From Archaeoglobus sp. (GTDB lineage Archaea > Halobacteriota > Archaeoglobi > Archaeoglobales > Archaeoglobaceae), in contig NZ_JACDNT010000002.1 of the NCBI RefSeq assembly GCF_017656475.1, forward strand, positions 1 to 33,159: DNA of 33,159 nt. Reading direction: 5' to 3'. The translations under genes were made by a program, and so were the position numbers. Positions 7,463 through 15,038 of this stretch are shown piece after piece (position 1 is the first letter of the stretch; each line of letters opens with the position of its first letter). The notes beneath the pieces are model-generated. The model was given only the letters and a program-made list of their open reading frames with translations. It searched no databases and had not been told where the DNA came from.

Positions 7463-7585
7463 TCCTTTACGATTTTGGAGTCGTTAGAATTTAAATTAAT
7501 CGAAAAATATTCCTTGTAACAATTTTTTGAAAGATAATTACAACAAGTGTTAACAATAAAAAGCAAAGTTATACTATGTGTTATA

Positions 7586-10192
7586 CTACAAGTCGAGGTT
7601 AATCACATCTCCACTCTGAACCTGCTCTTCTTTTACTGTTAGCTCCTTAACAACACTCCCTGCTTTTATGTAGTAAGGTGTTATTGGCTTAACAGGATAT
7701 CTGGAGTCGTGTGAGTAGGGGAGTACAACGGAATATGTGTCGCCCTCAACCTTAACCGTCTGCCAGTACTCGAATGTTCTATTTTGATTCGTCTTGATTG
7801 TCGCGTTTACTGTAACTTCTGTTACATTGCCAGAAACTTTGCCGGTTACCACTGCTCCCTTAACTCTTTCGAATATCTTGACGTAGCCCGAAGGTGCAAT
7901 TTTCACAGGTATCCCTATCTTTCTCTCATGAAGCTGACTGTAGGCGTACTTGTAGAGAACCTCCTGTGTGCCCATTGTCGGAGAAACACCGTACCTCGCC
8001 CTCATTACCGACTCATAAAGTGCCGTCTGCAGAACCTGACTCTCATTGTTTAAATCGATCTGAGAGGCGTAGGACTTCCACTCCCCCGGATAGTCGCTCT
8101 CATAGATCATTCTGTAATGAGATAATCCACTACCATCAAATAGATGTAGTTTTGCCTCCATCGTGTTGTAGTAAAGCTCGCTGGGGATTCTGAGGGGGAT
8201 GATGACGGAGTTCATTGGCACGTCCCACTGAGAGCTTGCATAACCAAACTTGCCAGATGGTGAGTAGTACAGGAATCCAGCATAGTACTTCTCCGCAAGA
8301 GGCAAGTCTCCTTCAGCCCAGACAGCCATTGCGTAGAATTTTCCAGTCTCCATTTCGATATCACTAACTACATACTTCACATTGAGCTCATCAGCCACCC
8401 ACTCCGCATAGCTTTCGTTCTCAGCTGTAAAGAACGAAGATGCTCCGGGAACATTGTTGTACTTGTTACCTATACCATGCTGGAATGGATTTGCTATGGG
8501 CATGCGGTGGGCAATGCTCTCTATCCAGTGCCCGTAGTCCCACCAGCTTATAACGCCATAAGTCTCGAAAGGATAATTGAATGGCTCCTTGTTGCTCTGA
8601 GGTGTGGGATATAGCTGGAGGTAGTAATCGTCGTATTTTTCTCTATCCGGCGTGTTCTCTTTCATCCACAACATCGCATCATACCACTGCTTGTTCGGTC
8701 CACCCGCGTAAGAACTCTGGGCATCCGCCAGGATGTAGGTGGGGTAGATTGCAACTAGGGCGATCAGAACGGCTAACGCAACTCTAAGATAGCTGAACTT
8801 GCTCTTTGCTCCTAAAGCATTCTCCAATACTTTGTAGAGGTGGAGCTTATCGAACACGACTGAAATAACTAGAGCCGAATAGACACTGGCTACGGCTGCA
8901 AAGTAATAAGCAAATCTGTTCTGCCCCCATAGAGCTATGAACATCAACACAGCCCAAATCAGCACACTCAATTCTACAAAATTCCTTTTTCTTATAACTC
9001 TGTATGCGGAGAAAAAGATTCCGACCATTCCGAAAAAGAACAGGCTACCGAAGTGTAGAACGGCATTAGCCAGTGTGAACTCTCCATTGTGAGTGAAAAA
9101 GAAGGGGTAAACTTCCGCAATTGTTAATGCCCCTCCCTTGGGCTGAACGACGCCTATTATAGAGAGAATGTTTCTTGCAAAATCGGGCATTAAAAGGAAA
9201 AACACTCCGACGATTACAGCGGTGATAACAACTACCGCTACCGGCATCCCCTTCCTGCCCAAACCTAATCTCTCGAAGAATTTTGCTTCATTCAATCTTT
9301 CTATCTGGTAGAATGCAGCAGCAATCACTGCTGAGCCAGCTAGAACAAGAAACTGGAAGGGTGAGTAGTGAACCCTGCTGAATCCAGGATAATTGAAGGC
9401 AAATGGAATGTAAACCAACGTTGCAACAACAAAAGTTATCACAGCTACAAGTGAAAGATTTTTTCTGTCAGCGTTGATGAGTTCTCCCAGAACAAAGGCG
9501 AAGAATAGGAAAGACAGCAGAATTGGAGCTATAATGAATCCCGGCCCCCAGGCCAGAATGTAAAGGCCAGCACAGATGCCGGCAATTACTGGATACAGGA
9601 GATGCTTTGTGTTAAGGTTATCTTTAATATTTTTGTCCTTCCATCTGTTGTACGCAAGCATGAACGTTCCGAGAGTTGAAACCTGCCAGAAGGCTTCCCA
9701 GATGTGGTGGTCGTTAAAGCCAAGAATGCTTCTCTGCAGGAACTGTCCGGGAACAATGGCGATAAGAAAAGCTGCCAGTACAGCAGTTCTCCTATCGAAT
9801 ACTTCCCTCGTGAGCAGATAAACGGGCAGTATCGCCAGAATTCCACCTATCGCGGGGATGAAAGCAAGAACTGCCCTTAGGCTCTCGCCGCTTGTTGCGT
9901 TGAAAATTATACCGGCTATCGACCCAAGGTAAACAAGGAAAGGCCCGAAGTGTGTGTAGGAGCCGTAAGGATAGTGTGTGAAAGGATCAAACCAGATTCT
10001 GGACGGGAAGTTGTGTATTGTGTTCTCTATAAGCCTATAGTAGTACCACGGGTCGTTTCCACCAAGCCTTACAGTCCAATTAAACACACTATCCCAGGGA
10101 TTCAGAATCCTCAGCTTTAATGAAATCAAGGCGGTGATAACAAGGATTGACAGGTGCCAGTATTTCTTAACCAAATCACCAACATTCTGCAT
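7586..10192 (-). CDS. aglB: Oligosaccharyltransferase AglB (STT3 family), long form
   Basis: Membrane enzyme that transfers the lipid-linked oligosaccharide to Asn in N-glycosylation sequons on the outer face of the membrane. The 868 residues comprise a multi-helix membrane domain (about residues 12-490) and a C-terminal globular domain. Metal/catalytic residues are visible: Asp47 in GGNDPWYYY, Asp161/His163 in NDHHIWEA, and the WWDYG sequon-binding motif beginning at Trp550. A DK-type motif (DGSGLSHYRMIYESDY) follows. Residue numbers and length match my recollection of the A. fulgidus AglB-L used for crystallography. Start ATG at 10192 has no SD, but TTTAAATT is centred 25 bases upstream, so it is likely leaderless. 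It diverges from dphB across 40 bases. Confidence 0.97.
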   Translation of the reverse strand: MQNVGDLVKKYWHLSILVITALISLKLRILNPWDSVFNWTVRLGGNDPWYYYRLIENTIHNFPSRIWFDPFTHYPYGSYTHFGPFLVYLGSIAGIIFNATSGESLRAVLAFIPAIGGILAILPVYLLTREVFDRRTAVLAAFLIAIVPGQFLQRSILGFNDHHIWEAFWQVSTLGTFMLAYNRWKDKNIKDNLNTKHLLYPVIAGICAGLYILAWGPGFIIAPILLSFLFFAFVLGELINADRKNLSLVAVITFVVATLVYIPFAFNYPGFSRVHYSPFQFLVLAGSAVIAAAFYQIERLNEAKFFERLGLGRKGMPVAVVVITAVIVGVFFLLMPDFARNILSIIGVVQPKGGALTIAEVYPFFFTHNGEFTLANAVLHFGSLFFFGMVGIFFSAYRVIRKRNFVELSVLIWAVLMFIALWGQNRFAYYFAAVASVYSALVISVVFDKLHLYKVLENALGAKSKFSYLRVALAVLIALVAIYPTYILADAQSSYAGGPNKQWYDAMLWMKENTPDREKYDDYYLQLYPTPQSNKEPFNYPFETYGVISWWDYGHWIESIAHRMPIANPFQHGIGNKYNNVPGASSFFTAENESYAEWVADELNVKYVVSDIEMETGKFYAMAVWAEGDLPLAEKYYAGFLYYSPSGKFGYASSQWDVPMNSVIIPLRIPSELYYNTMEAKLHLFDGSGLSHYRMIYESDYPGEWKSYASQIDLNNESQVLQTALYESVMRARYGVSPTMGTQEVLYKYAYSQLHERKIGIPVKIAPSGYVKIFERVKGAVVTGKVSGNVTEVTVNATIKTNQNRTFEYWQTVKVEGDTYSVVLPYSHDSRYPVKPITPYYIKAGSVVKELTVKEEQVQSGDVINLDL

Positions 10193-10213
10193 GGCAGAAA
10201 AAGTAAAATGCTT

Positions 10214-10221
10214 AATTTAAA
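10214..10221 (-). promoter_or_regulatory. TATA box of aglB
   Basis: TTTAAATT on the minus strand, centred 25 bases before the aglB ATG, which predicts transcription beginning at or next to the start codon. It is too close to the divergent dphB ATG (10233) to serve that gene. Confidence 0.6.
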
Positions 10222-10232
10222 CTTTCTGATAG

Positions 10233-10988
10233 ATGCTGACCTTCGTAGGGCTTGGGCTGTGGGATGCAAAAGACATTTCCGTCAAAGGGTTTGAGGCAGT
10301 AAGAGAGGCTGATGAGGTTTACGTGGAGTTCTACACCTCAAAACTTGTAAGCAGTATTGATGAAATGGAGGAGTTCTTTGGAAGGAAGATCATTGAGCTT
10401 GAGAGAAGTGACCTTGAAGAGAACAGCCGTAGACTGATTGATAGGGCAAAGGACAGGAATGTTGCTCTGCTGGTGCCCGGAGATCCTATGGTTGCCACAA
10501 CACATTCAGCCCTGAGACTTGAGGCTAAAAGAAGGGGTGTGAGGACAAGGATAATTCACGGGGCAAGCATAGTCAGTGCAGTCTGCGGGCTGACAGGGCT
10601 TCACAACTACCGCTTTGGAAAGTCTGCCACTGTAAGCTGGCACAAATCCGAGACACCGGTAAAGGTCGTAAATGCAAACAGAAGCATCGATGCCCACACC
10701 TTGCTGTTTCTCGACCTCCATCCAGAGCCGATGACTATAAAGCAAGCCGTGGAGCAGCTAATTTCGATGGATGTTTCAATAAAAGACATTTACGCCGTAG
10801 GCATAGCGAGAGCGGGTAGTGATGATGCAGTCATAAAATGCGACAAACTCGAAGCTCTGAAAAACATCGATTTTGGCGAACCTCTCCACGTGATGGTTGT
10901 TCTTGCAGAAACACTGCACTTCATGGAGTTTGAGTGCCTGAGAGAGTTTGCAGACGCCCCTCCTGAGTTAGAAAGGCTGGTAGCATGA
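10233..10988 (+). CDS. dphB: Diphthine synthase (DphB/Dph5)
   Basis: SAM-dependent methyltransferase of the tetrapyrrole-methylase fold that trimethylates the modified histidine of elongation factor 2 during diphthamide synthesis. The 251-residue protein starts with the conserved MLTFVGLGLWD and DISVKGFEAVREAD. It contains VPGDPMVATTH (SAM-binding loop) and HGASIVSAVCGLTGLHNYRFGKSATV, hallmarks of archaeal Dph5. Length is standard. No SD is seen before the ATG and no convincing TATA box was found in the 40-base gap shared with aglB. Its stop overlaps the start of a 29-codon membrane micro-ORF. Confidence 0.95.
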   Translation: MLTFVGLGLWDAKDISVKGFEAVREADEVYVEFYTSKLVSSIDEMEEFFGRKIIELERSDLEENSRRLIDRAKDRNVALLVPGDPMVATTHSALRLEAKRRGVRTRIIHGASIVSAVCGLTGLHNYRFGKSATVSWHKSETPVKVVNANRSIDAHTLLFLDLHPEPMTIKQAVEQLISMDVSIKDIYAVGIARAGSDDAVIKCDKLEALKNIDFGEPLHVMVVLAETLHFMEFECLREFADAPPELERLVA

Positions 10989-11074
10989 TGCTTCCAGAAA
11001 GGGAGAAGTGGGGGTTGCTCTTGCTTCTTCTCGGCTTCTTACTCGCCGTTTACATTCACTGGAGGTATTCGTGA
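10985..11074 (+). CDS. 29-residue single-span membrane micro-ORF
   Basis: The ORF begins ATGATG. The first ATG (10985) overlaps the dphB stop as ATGA. Its TGA (11072-11074) shares its last base with the ATG of the OB-fold gene. The product is a charged head (MMLPEREKWG), a run of about 15 mainly Leu/Phe/Ala/Val residues (LLLLLLGFLLAVYI), and a short basic tail (HWRYS). This is one predicted transmembrane helix with no signal cleavage site. GGAGGT for the next gene lies inside its last codons. I know of no named family for it. Overlaps at both ends and the clear helix suggest a real gene, though compositional chance in a 90-base gap cannot be excluded. Confidence 0.6.
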   Translation: MMLPEREKWGLLLLLLGFLLAVYIHWRYS

Positions 11075-11718
11075 TGAAGATTCCGAGGAGCTTTGAGGAG
11101 ATTCTTGAGCATTTTGGCGGGCTGATTGACGAGGTGACTGCCAGACTACTCGAAAGTTATGCTGAAGGAAAGGCTGTAAAGGTGAGCGAGGCTCTGAGCA
11201 AAAGCGGCAGGGTCGTTGTTGAGGGTAAAGTTCTGAGAGTTTTTCCTGTGAGACATTTCGATAAAAACGGCAGAAAAGGGAAAGTTGGCAGTATAATCAT
11301 TGAAGACGACCAAAAGGTCAGAGTAAACTTCTGGAATGAAGCTGCTGAGATGATAGAGGCGGGAGATATTGTAGAGGGTGTGAGGGTAAAGCTGAGGGGC
11401 TACTCAAGAGGTGGAGAGATACACGTCAACAGTCTTTCTGAGGTGGAGATTTTTCTCGACTTTGTGAGTGTTTCAGAACTTGCTGAAAAAGAAGGAGAGA
11501 GAGTGAACATTAAGGGATTTGTTACAGGCCTTGGAGAACCGGAAAAGGCGAGAGAAATTTACATTTCGGATGAAACAGGCAGGGTGAGAGTTTTGCTGGA
11601 AAACGAGAGTTTTTACTTTGCGGTTGACATAGGAACCTACGTTGAGATTTACAACGCTCTCGTTAGAGACAGCACGGTTTATGTGGACAGAAATTCGAGG
11701 TTTATTGTTGGAGAATAG
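11074..11718 (+). CDS. OB-fold nucleic-acid-binding protein, RPA-like
   Basis: A 214-residue protein with two OB folds. OB1 spans about residues 47-127 (VEGKVLRVFPVRHF, KVGSIIIEDDQKVRVNFWN) and OB2 about 142-213 (VNIKGFVTGLGE, IYISDETGRVRVLL). The F-P-V-R-x-F and F-W-N pattern is that of archaeal RPA/single-strand-binding proteins. No zinc finger is present. It may be an RPA accessory subunit or a related ssDNA/RNA-binding protein. The start at 11074 is supported by GGAGGT (11061-11066); a longer GTG-initiated frame from 11008 would simply re-read the upstream micro-ORF. The 3' end overlaps the convergent DUF123 gene by 40 bases. Confidence 0.8.
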   Translation: MKIPRSFEEILEHFGGLIDEVTARLLESYAEGKAVKVSEALSKSGRVVVEGKVLRVFPVRHFDKNGRKGKVGSIIIEDDQKVRVNFWNEAAEMIEAGDIVEGVRVKLRGYSRGGEIHVNSLSEVEIFLDFVSVSELAEKEGERVNIKGFVTGLGEPEKAREIYISDETGRVRVLLENESFYFAVDIGTYVEIYNALVRDSTVYVDRNSRFIVGE

Positions 11719-12032
11719 AAGAGATGGGATTTACACTCACAGTCGGAGCATCCGAATCCGTTGATTCTTTCAAAGTTTTCGAATTTTTGGGCGAGAATGC
11801 ATTCAGACTCTCTAAGGAGGATTGCTCCTATAACCTCCATTCTCGTCGAGATGTAGTCAATGTGCCACCTTTTTCTCTTTTTTGGAGAGAAATGCCTCTT
11901 GATTCTGTGCACACCGCTTTTGGCACTTCCAACATAGTAGTAGTAACCTTTCCTGAAGGAGATGACACCTAATGCTCCAACCTTGGTTTTGAAGTCCTCT
12001 TGGCAGTAAAGCAGGAGAACGTAAGAGGTCAT
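11679..12032 (-). CDS. DUF123 / Uri-type GIY-YIG nuclease-like protein
   Basis: A 117-residue member of the DUF123 family (COG1833), which has a GIY-YIG-like endonuclease fold. The signature is GYYYYVGSAKSG followed by RIKRHF and KRWHIDY; the tail GFGCSDCECKSHLF carries three cysteines and is usual for the family. I chose the ATG at 12032 rather than the upstream in-frame ATG at 12071. Relatives begin just before the YVLLL strand, and a TATA element is centred 25 bases upstream of 12032, inside the longer reading. The substrate is unknown; a structure-specific nuclease is the usual guess. It runs antisense into the last 40 bases of the OB-fold gene. Confidence 0.82.
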   Translation of the reverse strand: MTSYVLLLYCQEDFKTKVGALGVISFRKGYYYYVGSAKSGVHRIKRHFSPKKRKRWHIDYISTRMEVIGAILLRESECILAQKFENFERINGFGCSDCECKSHLFYSPTINLEFLST

Positions 12033-12051
12033 GTCAGTAACTTGAGCCAAG

Positions 12052-12063
12052 ATTTTATATTTT
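12052..12063. promoter_or_regulatory. Near-symmetric two-way TATA element
   Basis: ATTTTATATTTT reads as a box A on both strands. Its centre (about 12057) lies 24 bases before the plus-strand ATG at 12081 and 25 bases before the minus-strand ATG at 12032. Neither gene has an SD, so one element may drive two divergent leaderless transcripts. Confidence 0.6.
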
Positions 12064-12080
12064 GGCGACATAGACAGTCC

Positions 12081-13023
12081 ATGAGATGGTCAGTCATATT
12101 AATTGCATCACTTTTAGCCCTCTGCACGTCTCTGCCAGCTGAGGAGCTTTCAAGGGAAGAGTACTGCAGTAAAGTCTGGAGGTATGACTACGAGTGCGCT
12201 TTGGACTACCTTTTGAGCGATGCGGAAGTCCAGAAGGTCGCCAACGTTGCAGAGAAGCTGAAAGGAGAGAACTGCAAGGATACCGCATGGAAAATCCTTG
12301 AGTGGGAAGATGAAAACCTAGAATATGATTTTGAAAAGGCAAACCTTCCGCCACCGCAAATCGTTGTGAAAGGAAGAGATGTGGAGGTTTACGATTCGGG
12401 GAGATACATCCAGACTCCATCCGAAACGATACTGAAAGGAAAGGGAATCTGCACGGATTACGCCTTTCTGACACTTGCCCTGCTTGAATACAACAGTTGT
12501 AAGGGCTATCTGGTTAACGTAACTTTTGAGAACGATGAGATAGGACATGTCGCTGCAGCAATCCTCGTTAACGGAACCTACTTCATTCTCGATCAGCACC
12601 TCCCCCCCTTTCGACCCGGAAGGTTACTTCATTAAGTGGCTGAATGACGGAAAGAGAATCAAAAAGGCTGAAATCATTATTGACGGCAACACCACACTCC
12701 TTGACCTGACTACTGGTTACTCAGCAAGCGAAAGAGATGCTGAGTCACTTGAATCCAGACTTTACTCCTACTTTGAGAGTATGGGTATGAGGAGAGACTC
12801 AAAGCTGAACGGAAAGGTTTTGCCACCCAACTATAGAGAGGGTTACATTCTCAAGTTGAACCTTGAAATGGCTGAATACTATCATCCCGAATTTGAAAAG
12901 CAATACGCTAAGCACATCTTCAAAGTCCTCAAGGAAAAAATCGAAGACAGATACAGAGCGTTTAACTTGGATGTGTCAATTAACAAAGGAGTTTTCGAAG
13001 TAACACTTTACCTTGCAAGATGA
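12081..13023 (+). pseudogene. Secreted transglutaminase-like protein gene, interrupted by a +1 frameshift
   Basis: The first frame (12081-12635) has a signal peptide (MRWSVILIASLLALC, cut near SLPAEE) and a transglutaminase-like triad: Cys124 in GICTDYAFL, His156 in GHVAAAI, Asp171 in ILDQHLP. The reading then runs out of frame. The second frame carries the expected continuation FDPEGYFIKWLNDG through to the TGA at 13021-13023. The switch is at seven consecutive C bases (12602-12608). With six Cs the protein would be a continuous 313-residue product reading QHLPPFDPEGYF. Because the downstream frame is fully open and coding-like, this may be a sequencing error, a recent mutation or slippage. 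It resembles the DUF553-type archaeal transglutaminase-like proteins. Confidence 0.75.
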
Positions 13024-13040
13024 AGTAGAGAGTAAGGGTT

Positions 13041-13047
13041 ATTTATA
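13041..13047 (+). promoter_or_regulatory. TATA box of nob1
   Basis: ATTTATA centred 24 bases before the GTG at 13068. There is no SD, so this too is probably a leaderless start. The box lies just past the end of the transglutaminase-like gene. Confidence 0.55.
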
Positions 13048-13067
13048 ATGGGCTTGAATGAAATAGT

Positions 13068-13547
13068 GTGGAAGTGCACGTCATTGACTCCAGTGCAATC
13101 TTCCAGAGGAAGGCAGTTTACAAAAACATGGTTACTGTGCCCGAGGTAGTGGCGGAAATCCTTGATGAGGCTTCAGCTCTCTATTTCAGCGTGAAAAGCC
13201 TGAGAGTTGAAGAGGCAAGCCCGAAAAGCGTTGAGAAGGTTAAAGAGGCTGCAAGAAGAACTGGGGACATACACAAGCTCTCCGATACGGACATAAAGGT
13301 TCTGGCAAAGGCTCTTGATGAAATTGAAAAGGGAAATGAGGTAGTTCTTGTGACCGATGACTATGCAATACAGAACGTTGCCATGAGCTTGGGGATGAGG
13401 TTTGATGGTATTCTGCACAGGGGGATATCAAAAGAGTTTAAATGGGTAAAGGTATGTAGGGGATGTGGTAGAAAGATTGAGTCTGAAGTATGCCCGGTTT
13501 GCGGGAGTGAAGCCATAATTAGGAGGGTTAAAAATGACAAAAATTGA
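13068..13547 (+). CDS. nob1: rRNA maturation endonuclease Nob1 (PIN domain plus zinc ribbon)
   Basis: Endonuclease that cuts the 3' end of pre-16S rRNA. The PIN domain covers about residues 1-120, with acidic catalytic residues Asp7 (VIDSSAIF), Glu27 (VPEVVAEI), an Asp in LSDTDIKVLAKAL and the VTDDYAIQN pair. A zinc ribbon follows (CRGCG ... CPVCGS). The whole is 159 residues, typical of archaeal Nob1. The start is a GTG at 13068, chosen because the conserved VIDSSA strand follows at once and a TATA box is 24 bases upstream. The end overlaps the PRT-type regulator by 14 bases; the 3' sequence GGAGGG supplies that gene's SD. Confidence 0.93.
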   Translation: MEVHVIDSSAIFQRKAVYKNMVTVPEVVAEILDEASALYFSVKSLRVEEASPKSVEKVKEAARRTGDIHKLSDTDIKVLAKALDEIEKGNEVVLVTDDYAIQNVAMSLGMRFDGILHRGISKEFKWVKVCRGCGRKIESEVCPVCGSEAIIRRVKNDKN

Positions 13548-14121
13548 AACTTTAGTTGAGAGGGCCAGAAGGCTTAAGGAGAAGGGTTTGACGACCGAGG
13601 AAATTGCAGACGAGCTGAACGTGTCGAGAGATACTGCTCTCTGGCTGATTACGAGAGTTGGTGAGACTCCACCTTCGGACATCTACGTTGAATGGAGGGA
13701 GCTAACGAAGCCTTCAAGGCTCAGGCTTGTTGCAATGGCAATGGTGGATATGATAGCGAATGAAGTGAGGGGAGATATTGATGTTGTGGTCGGCATTGCT
13801 ACAAGCGGAATCCCTCTTGCGGCACTGGTTGCGGAAGAACTGGGGTGTGAGTTCACAATCTACTATCCAAGAAAGTTCAAAACCGAGGAGGAGAAGCCGA
13901 AAGGCGGAATTCTCAGCGAAAACTTTGCCAGAGTCGCGGGGAAGAAGTGTGCAATTGTTGATGACATCACGTCAACCGGAAGGTCGATAAAGGAGGCTAT
14001 AGAGGTCATTGAGGCTAACGACGGAAAGGCTGTTTGTGTGGCTGTCATTGTAAACAAAAGAGGAGGAAACGAAATAGAGGGGATTCCCCTGCTAAGCATG
14101 CTGAAGATTCTGAGGATATAA
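13534..14121 (+). CDS. HTH plus phosphoribosyltransferase-domain regulator (GfcR/PyrE-like)
   Basis: A 195-residue two-domain protein. Residues 1-45 form a helix-turn-helix (LTTEEIADELNVSRDTALWL). The remainder is a type I PRTase fold with the PRPP-binding motif AIVDDITSTGRS at about residues 140-151 and the VVVGIATSGIPLAALVA loop. Haloarchaeal homologues (GfcR) regulate sugar catabolism, and others are annotated as orotate PRTase-like. The HTH favours a ligand-sensing transcription regulator here. GGAGGG precedes the ATG. It is followed by the glycosyltransferase gene with a TAATG overlap. Its target cannot be told from sequence. Confidence 0.85.
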   Translation: MTKIETLVERARRLKEKGLTTEEIADELNVSRDTALWLITRVGETPPSDIYVEWRELTKPSRLRLVAMAMVDMIANEVRGDIDVVVGIATSGIPLAALVAEELGCEFTIYYPRKFKTEEEKPKGGILSENFARVAGKKCAIVDDITSTGRSIKEAIEVIEANDGKAVCVAVIVNKRGGNEIEGIPLLSMLKILRI

Positions 14122-15038
14122 TGGATGTCACTGTCGTCATCCCAACACTGAACGAGGAGGAGGCCATCGGAGAGGTAGTTGAGGGGTTTGTTAAAAAGGG
14201 CTTCAAGGTACTTGTAATCGACGGAAACAGCAAGGACAGGACAAGGGAGATTGCAAGGGAGAAGGGGGCTGAGGTTGTTATCCAGAGCGGGAAGGGGAAA
14301 GGACAGGCTGTTGCGGAGGCGTTTGAAATCGTAGAGAGTGACATACTCGTACTTGTGGATGGTGATGGAACGTATCTTCCAGAGGAGGTAGACAAGCTCC
14401 TTGATCCCATTTTGAAGGGCAAAGCGGAGCATGTAGTAGGGAATAGGTTCGCGAACTTCGAAAAGGGAGCCTTCACAAAGCTCAACCTTATCGGTAACAA
14501 ACTGCTCAACATGTTCTTTCGGCTCGCCTATGGAGTGGAGCTCAGAGACATCCTTTCAGGTTACAGAGCTTTGAAAAGAGAAGTTTACAAATCCGTAGAA
14601 CTGACGAAGCCGGGTTTCGAGGTTGAGACTGAGCTTACAGTTGAGACTCTGGCAAAAGGATTCAGAATCGTCGAGGTGCCGATAACGTACAGGAAGAGGG
14701 GTGGTAAAACGAAGCTTAACCCGCTGAGGGACGGATTCAGGATAGGCAGAACGATTTATGAGCTAATGAGCCGGTACAGCCCGGCAAGATACCTCTACCT
14801 TTTCGGACTTGTTTTTATTATCGCGGGAATACTAGCGGGAGCGTTTGTCGTTTATGAATGGTTTCACAGGGTTACACACTACCTGCTCGCCATACTGACC
14901 ACTCTTTTCATAATTACAGGAGTTCAGCTTATAATGTTCGGCCTTATTGCAGACTTCATATTCAGAAGCAACGTGGAGTTCAGGAAGGAGCTTAGAAGGC
15001 TGAGAGAGGCGATAGAGAGTGAAGGTAAGAGAGATTGA
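14121..15038 (+). CDS. GT2 family glycosyltransferase, dolichol-phosphate sugar synthase-like, membrane anchored
   Basis: A 305-residue enzyme of the DPM1/DPG-synthase type, expected to move a sugar from a nucleotide donor to dolichyl phosphate on the cytoplasmic face. The GT-A domain starts with VTVVIPTLNEEEAIGEVV and VIDGNSKDRT; the metal-binding DGD is at residues 80-82. GNRFA and LSGYRALKREV are acceptor-loop motifs of this family. Two transmembrane helices follow (about residues 224-248 and 253-281) with a basic tail. The ATG at 14121 overlaps the previous stop (TAATG); a longer frame from 14034 was rejected for that reason. It may supply AglB with a lipid-linked sugar. Confidence 0.87.
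   Translation: MDVTVVIPTLNEEEAIGEVVEGFVKKGFKVLVIDGNSKDRTREIAREKGAEVVIQSGKGKGQAVAEAFEIVESDILVLVDGDGTYLPEEVDKLLDPILKGKAEHVVGNRFANFEKGAFTKLNLIGNKLLNMFFRLAYGVELRDILSGYRALKREVYKSVELTKPGFEVETELTVETLAKGFRIVEVPITYRKRGGKTKLNPLRDGFRIGRTIYELMSRYSPARYLYLFGLVFIIAGILAGAFVVYEWFHRVTHYLLAILTTLFIITGVQLIMFGLIADFIFRSNVEFRKELRRLREAIESEGKRD

Noticed and set aside
10193-10232. TATA box for dphB
   Set aside because: TTTAAATT at 10214-10221 is only about 16 bases from the dphB ATG, too close; AGTAAAATG is too weak a match to call.
11008-11073. N-terminal extension of the OB-fold protein from a GTG
   Set aside because: The ATG at 11074 has a perfect SD, and the extension only re-reads the membrane micro-ORF in another frame.
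12033-12071. Longer start of the DUF123 protein at 12071
   Set aside because: The TATA box for the gene lies within this extension, and relatives start at the YVLLL strand encoded after 12032.
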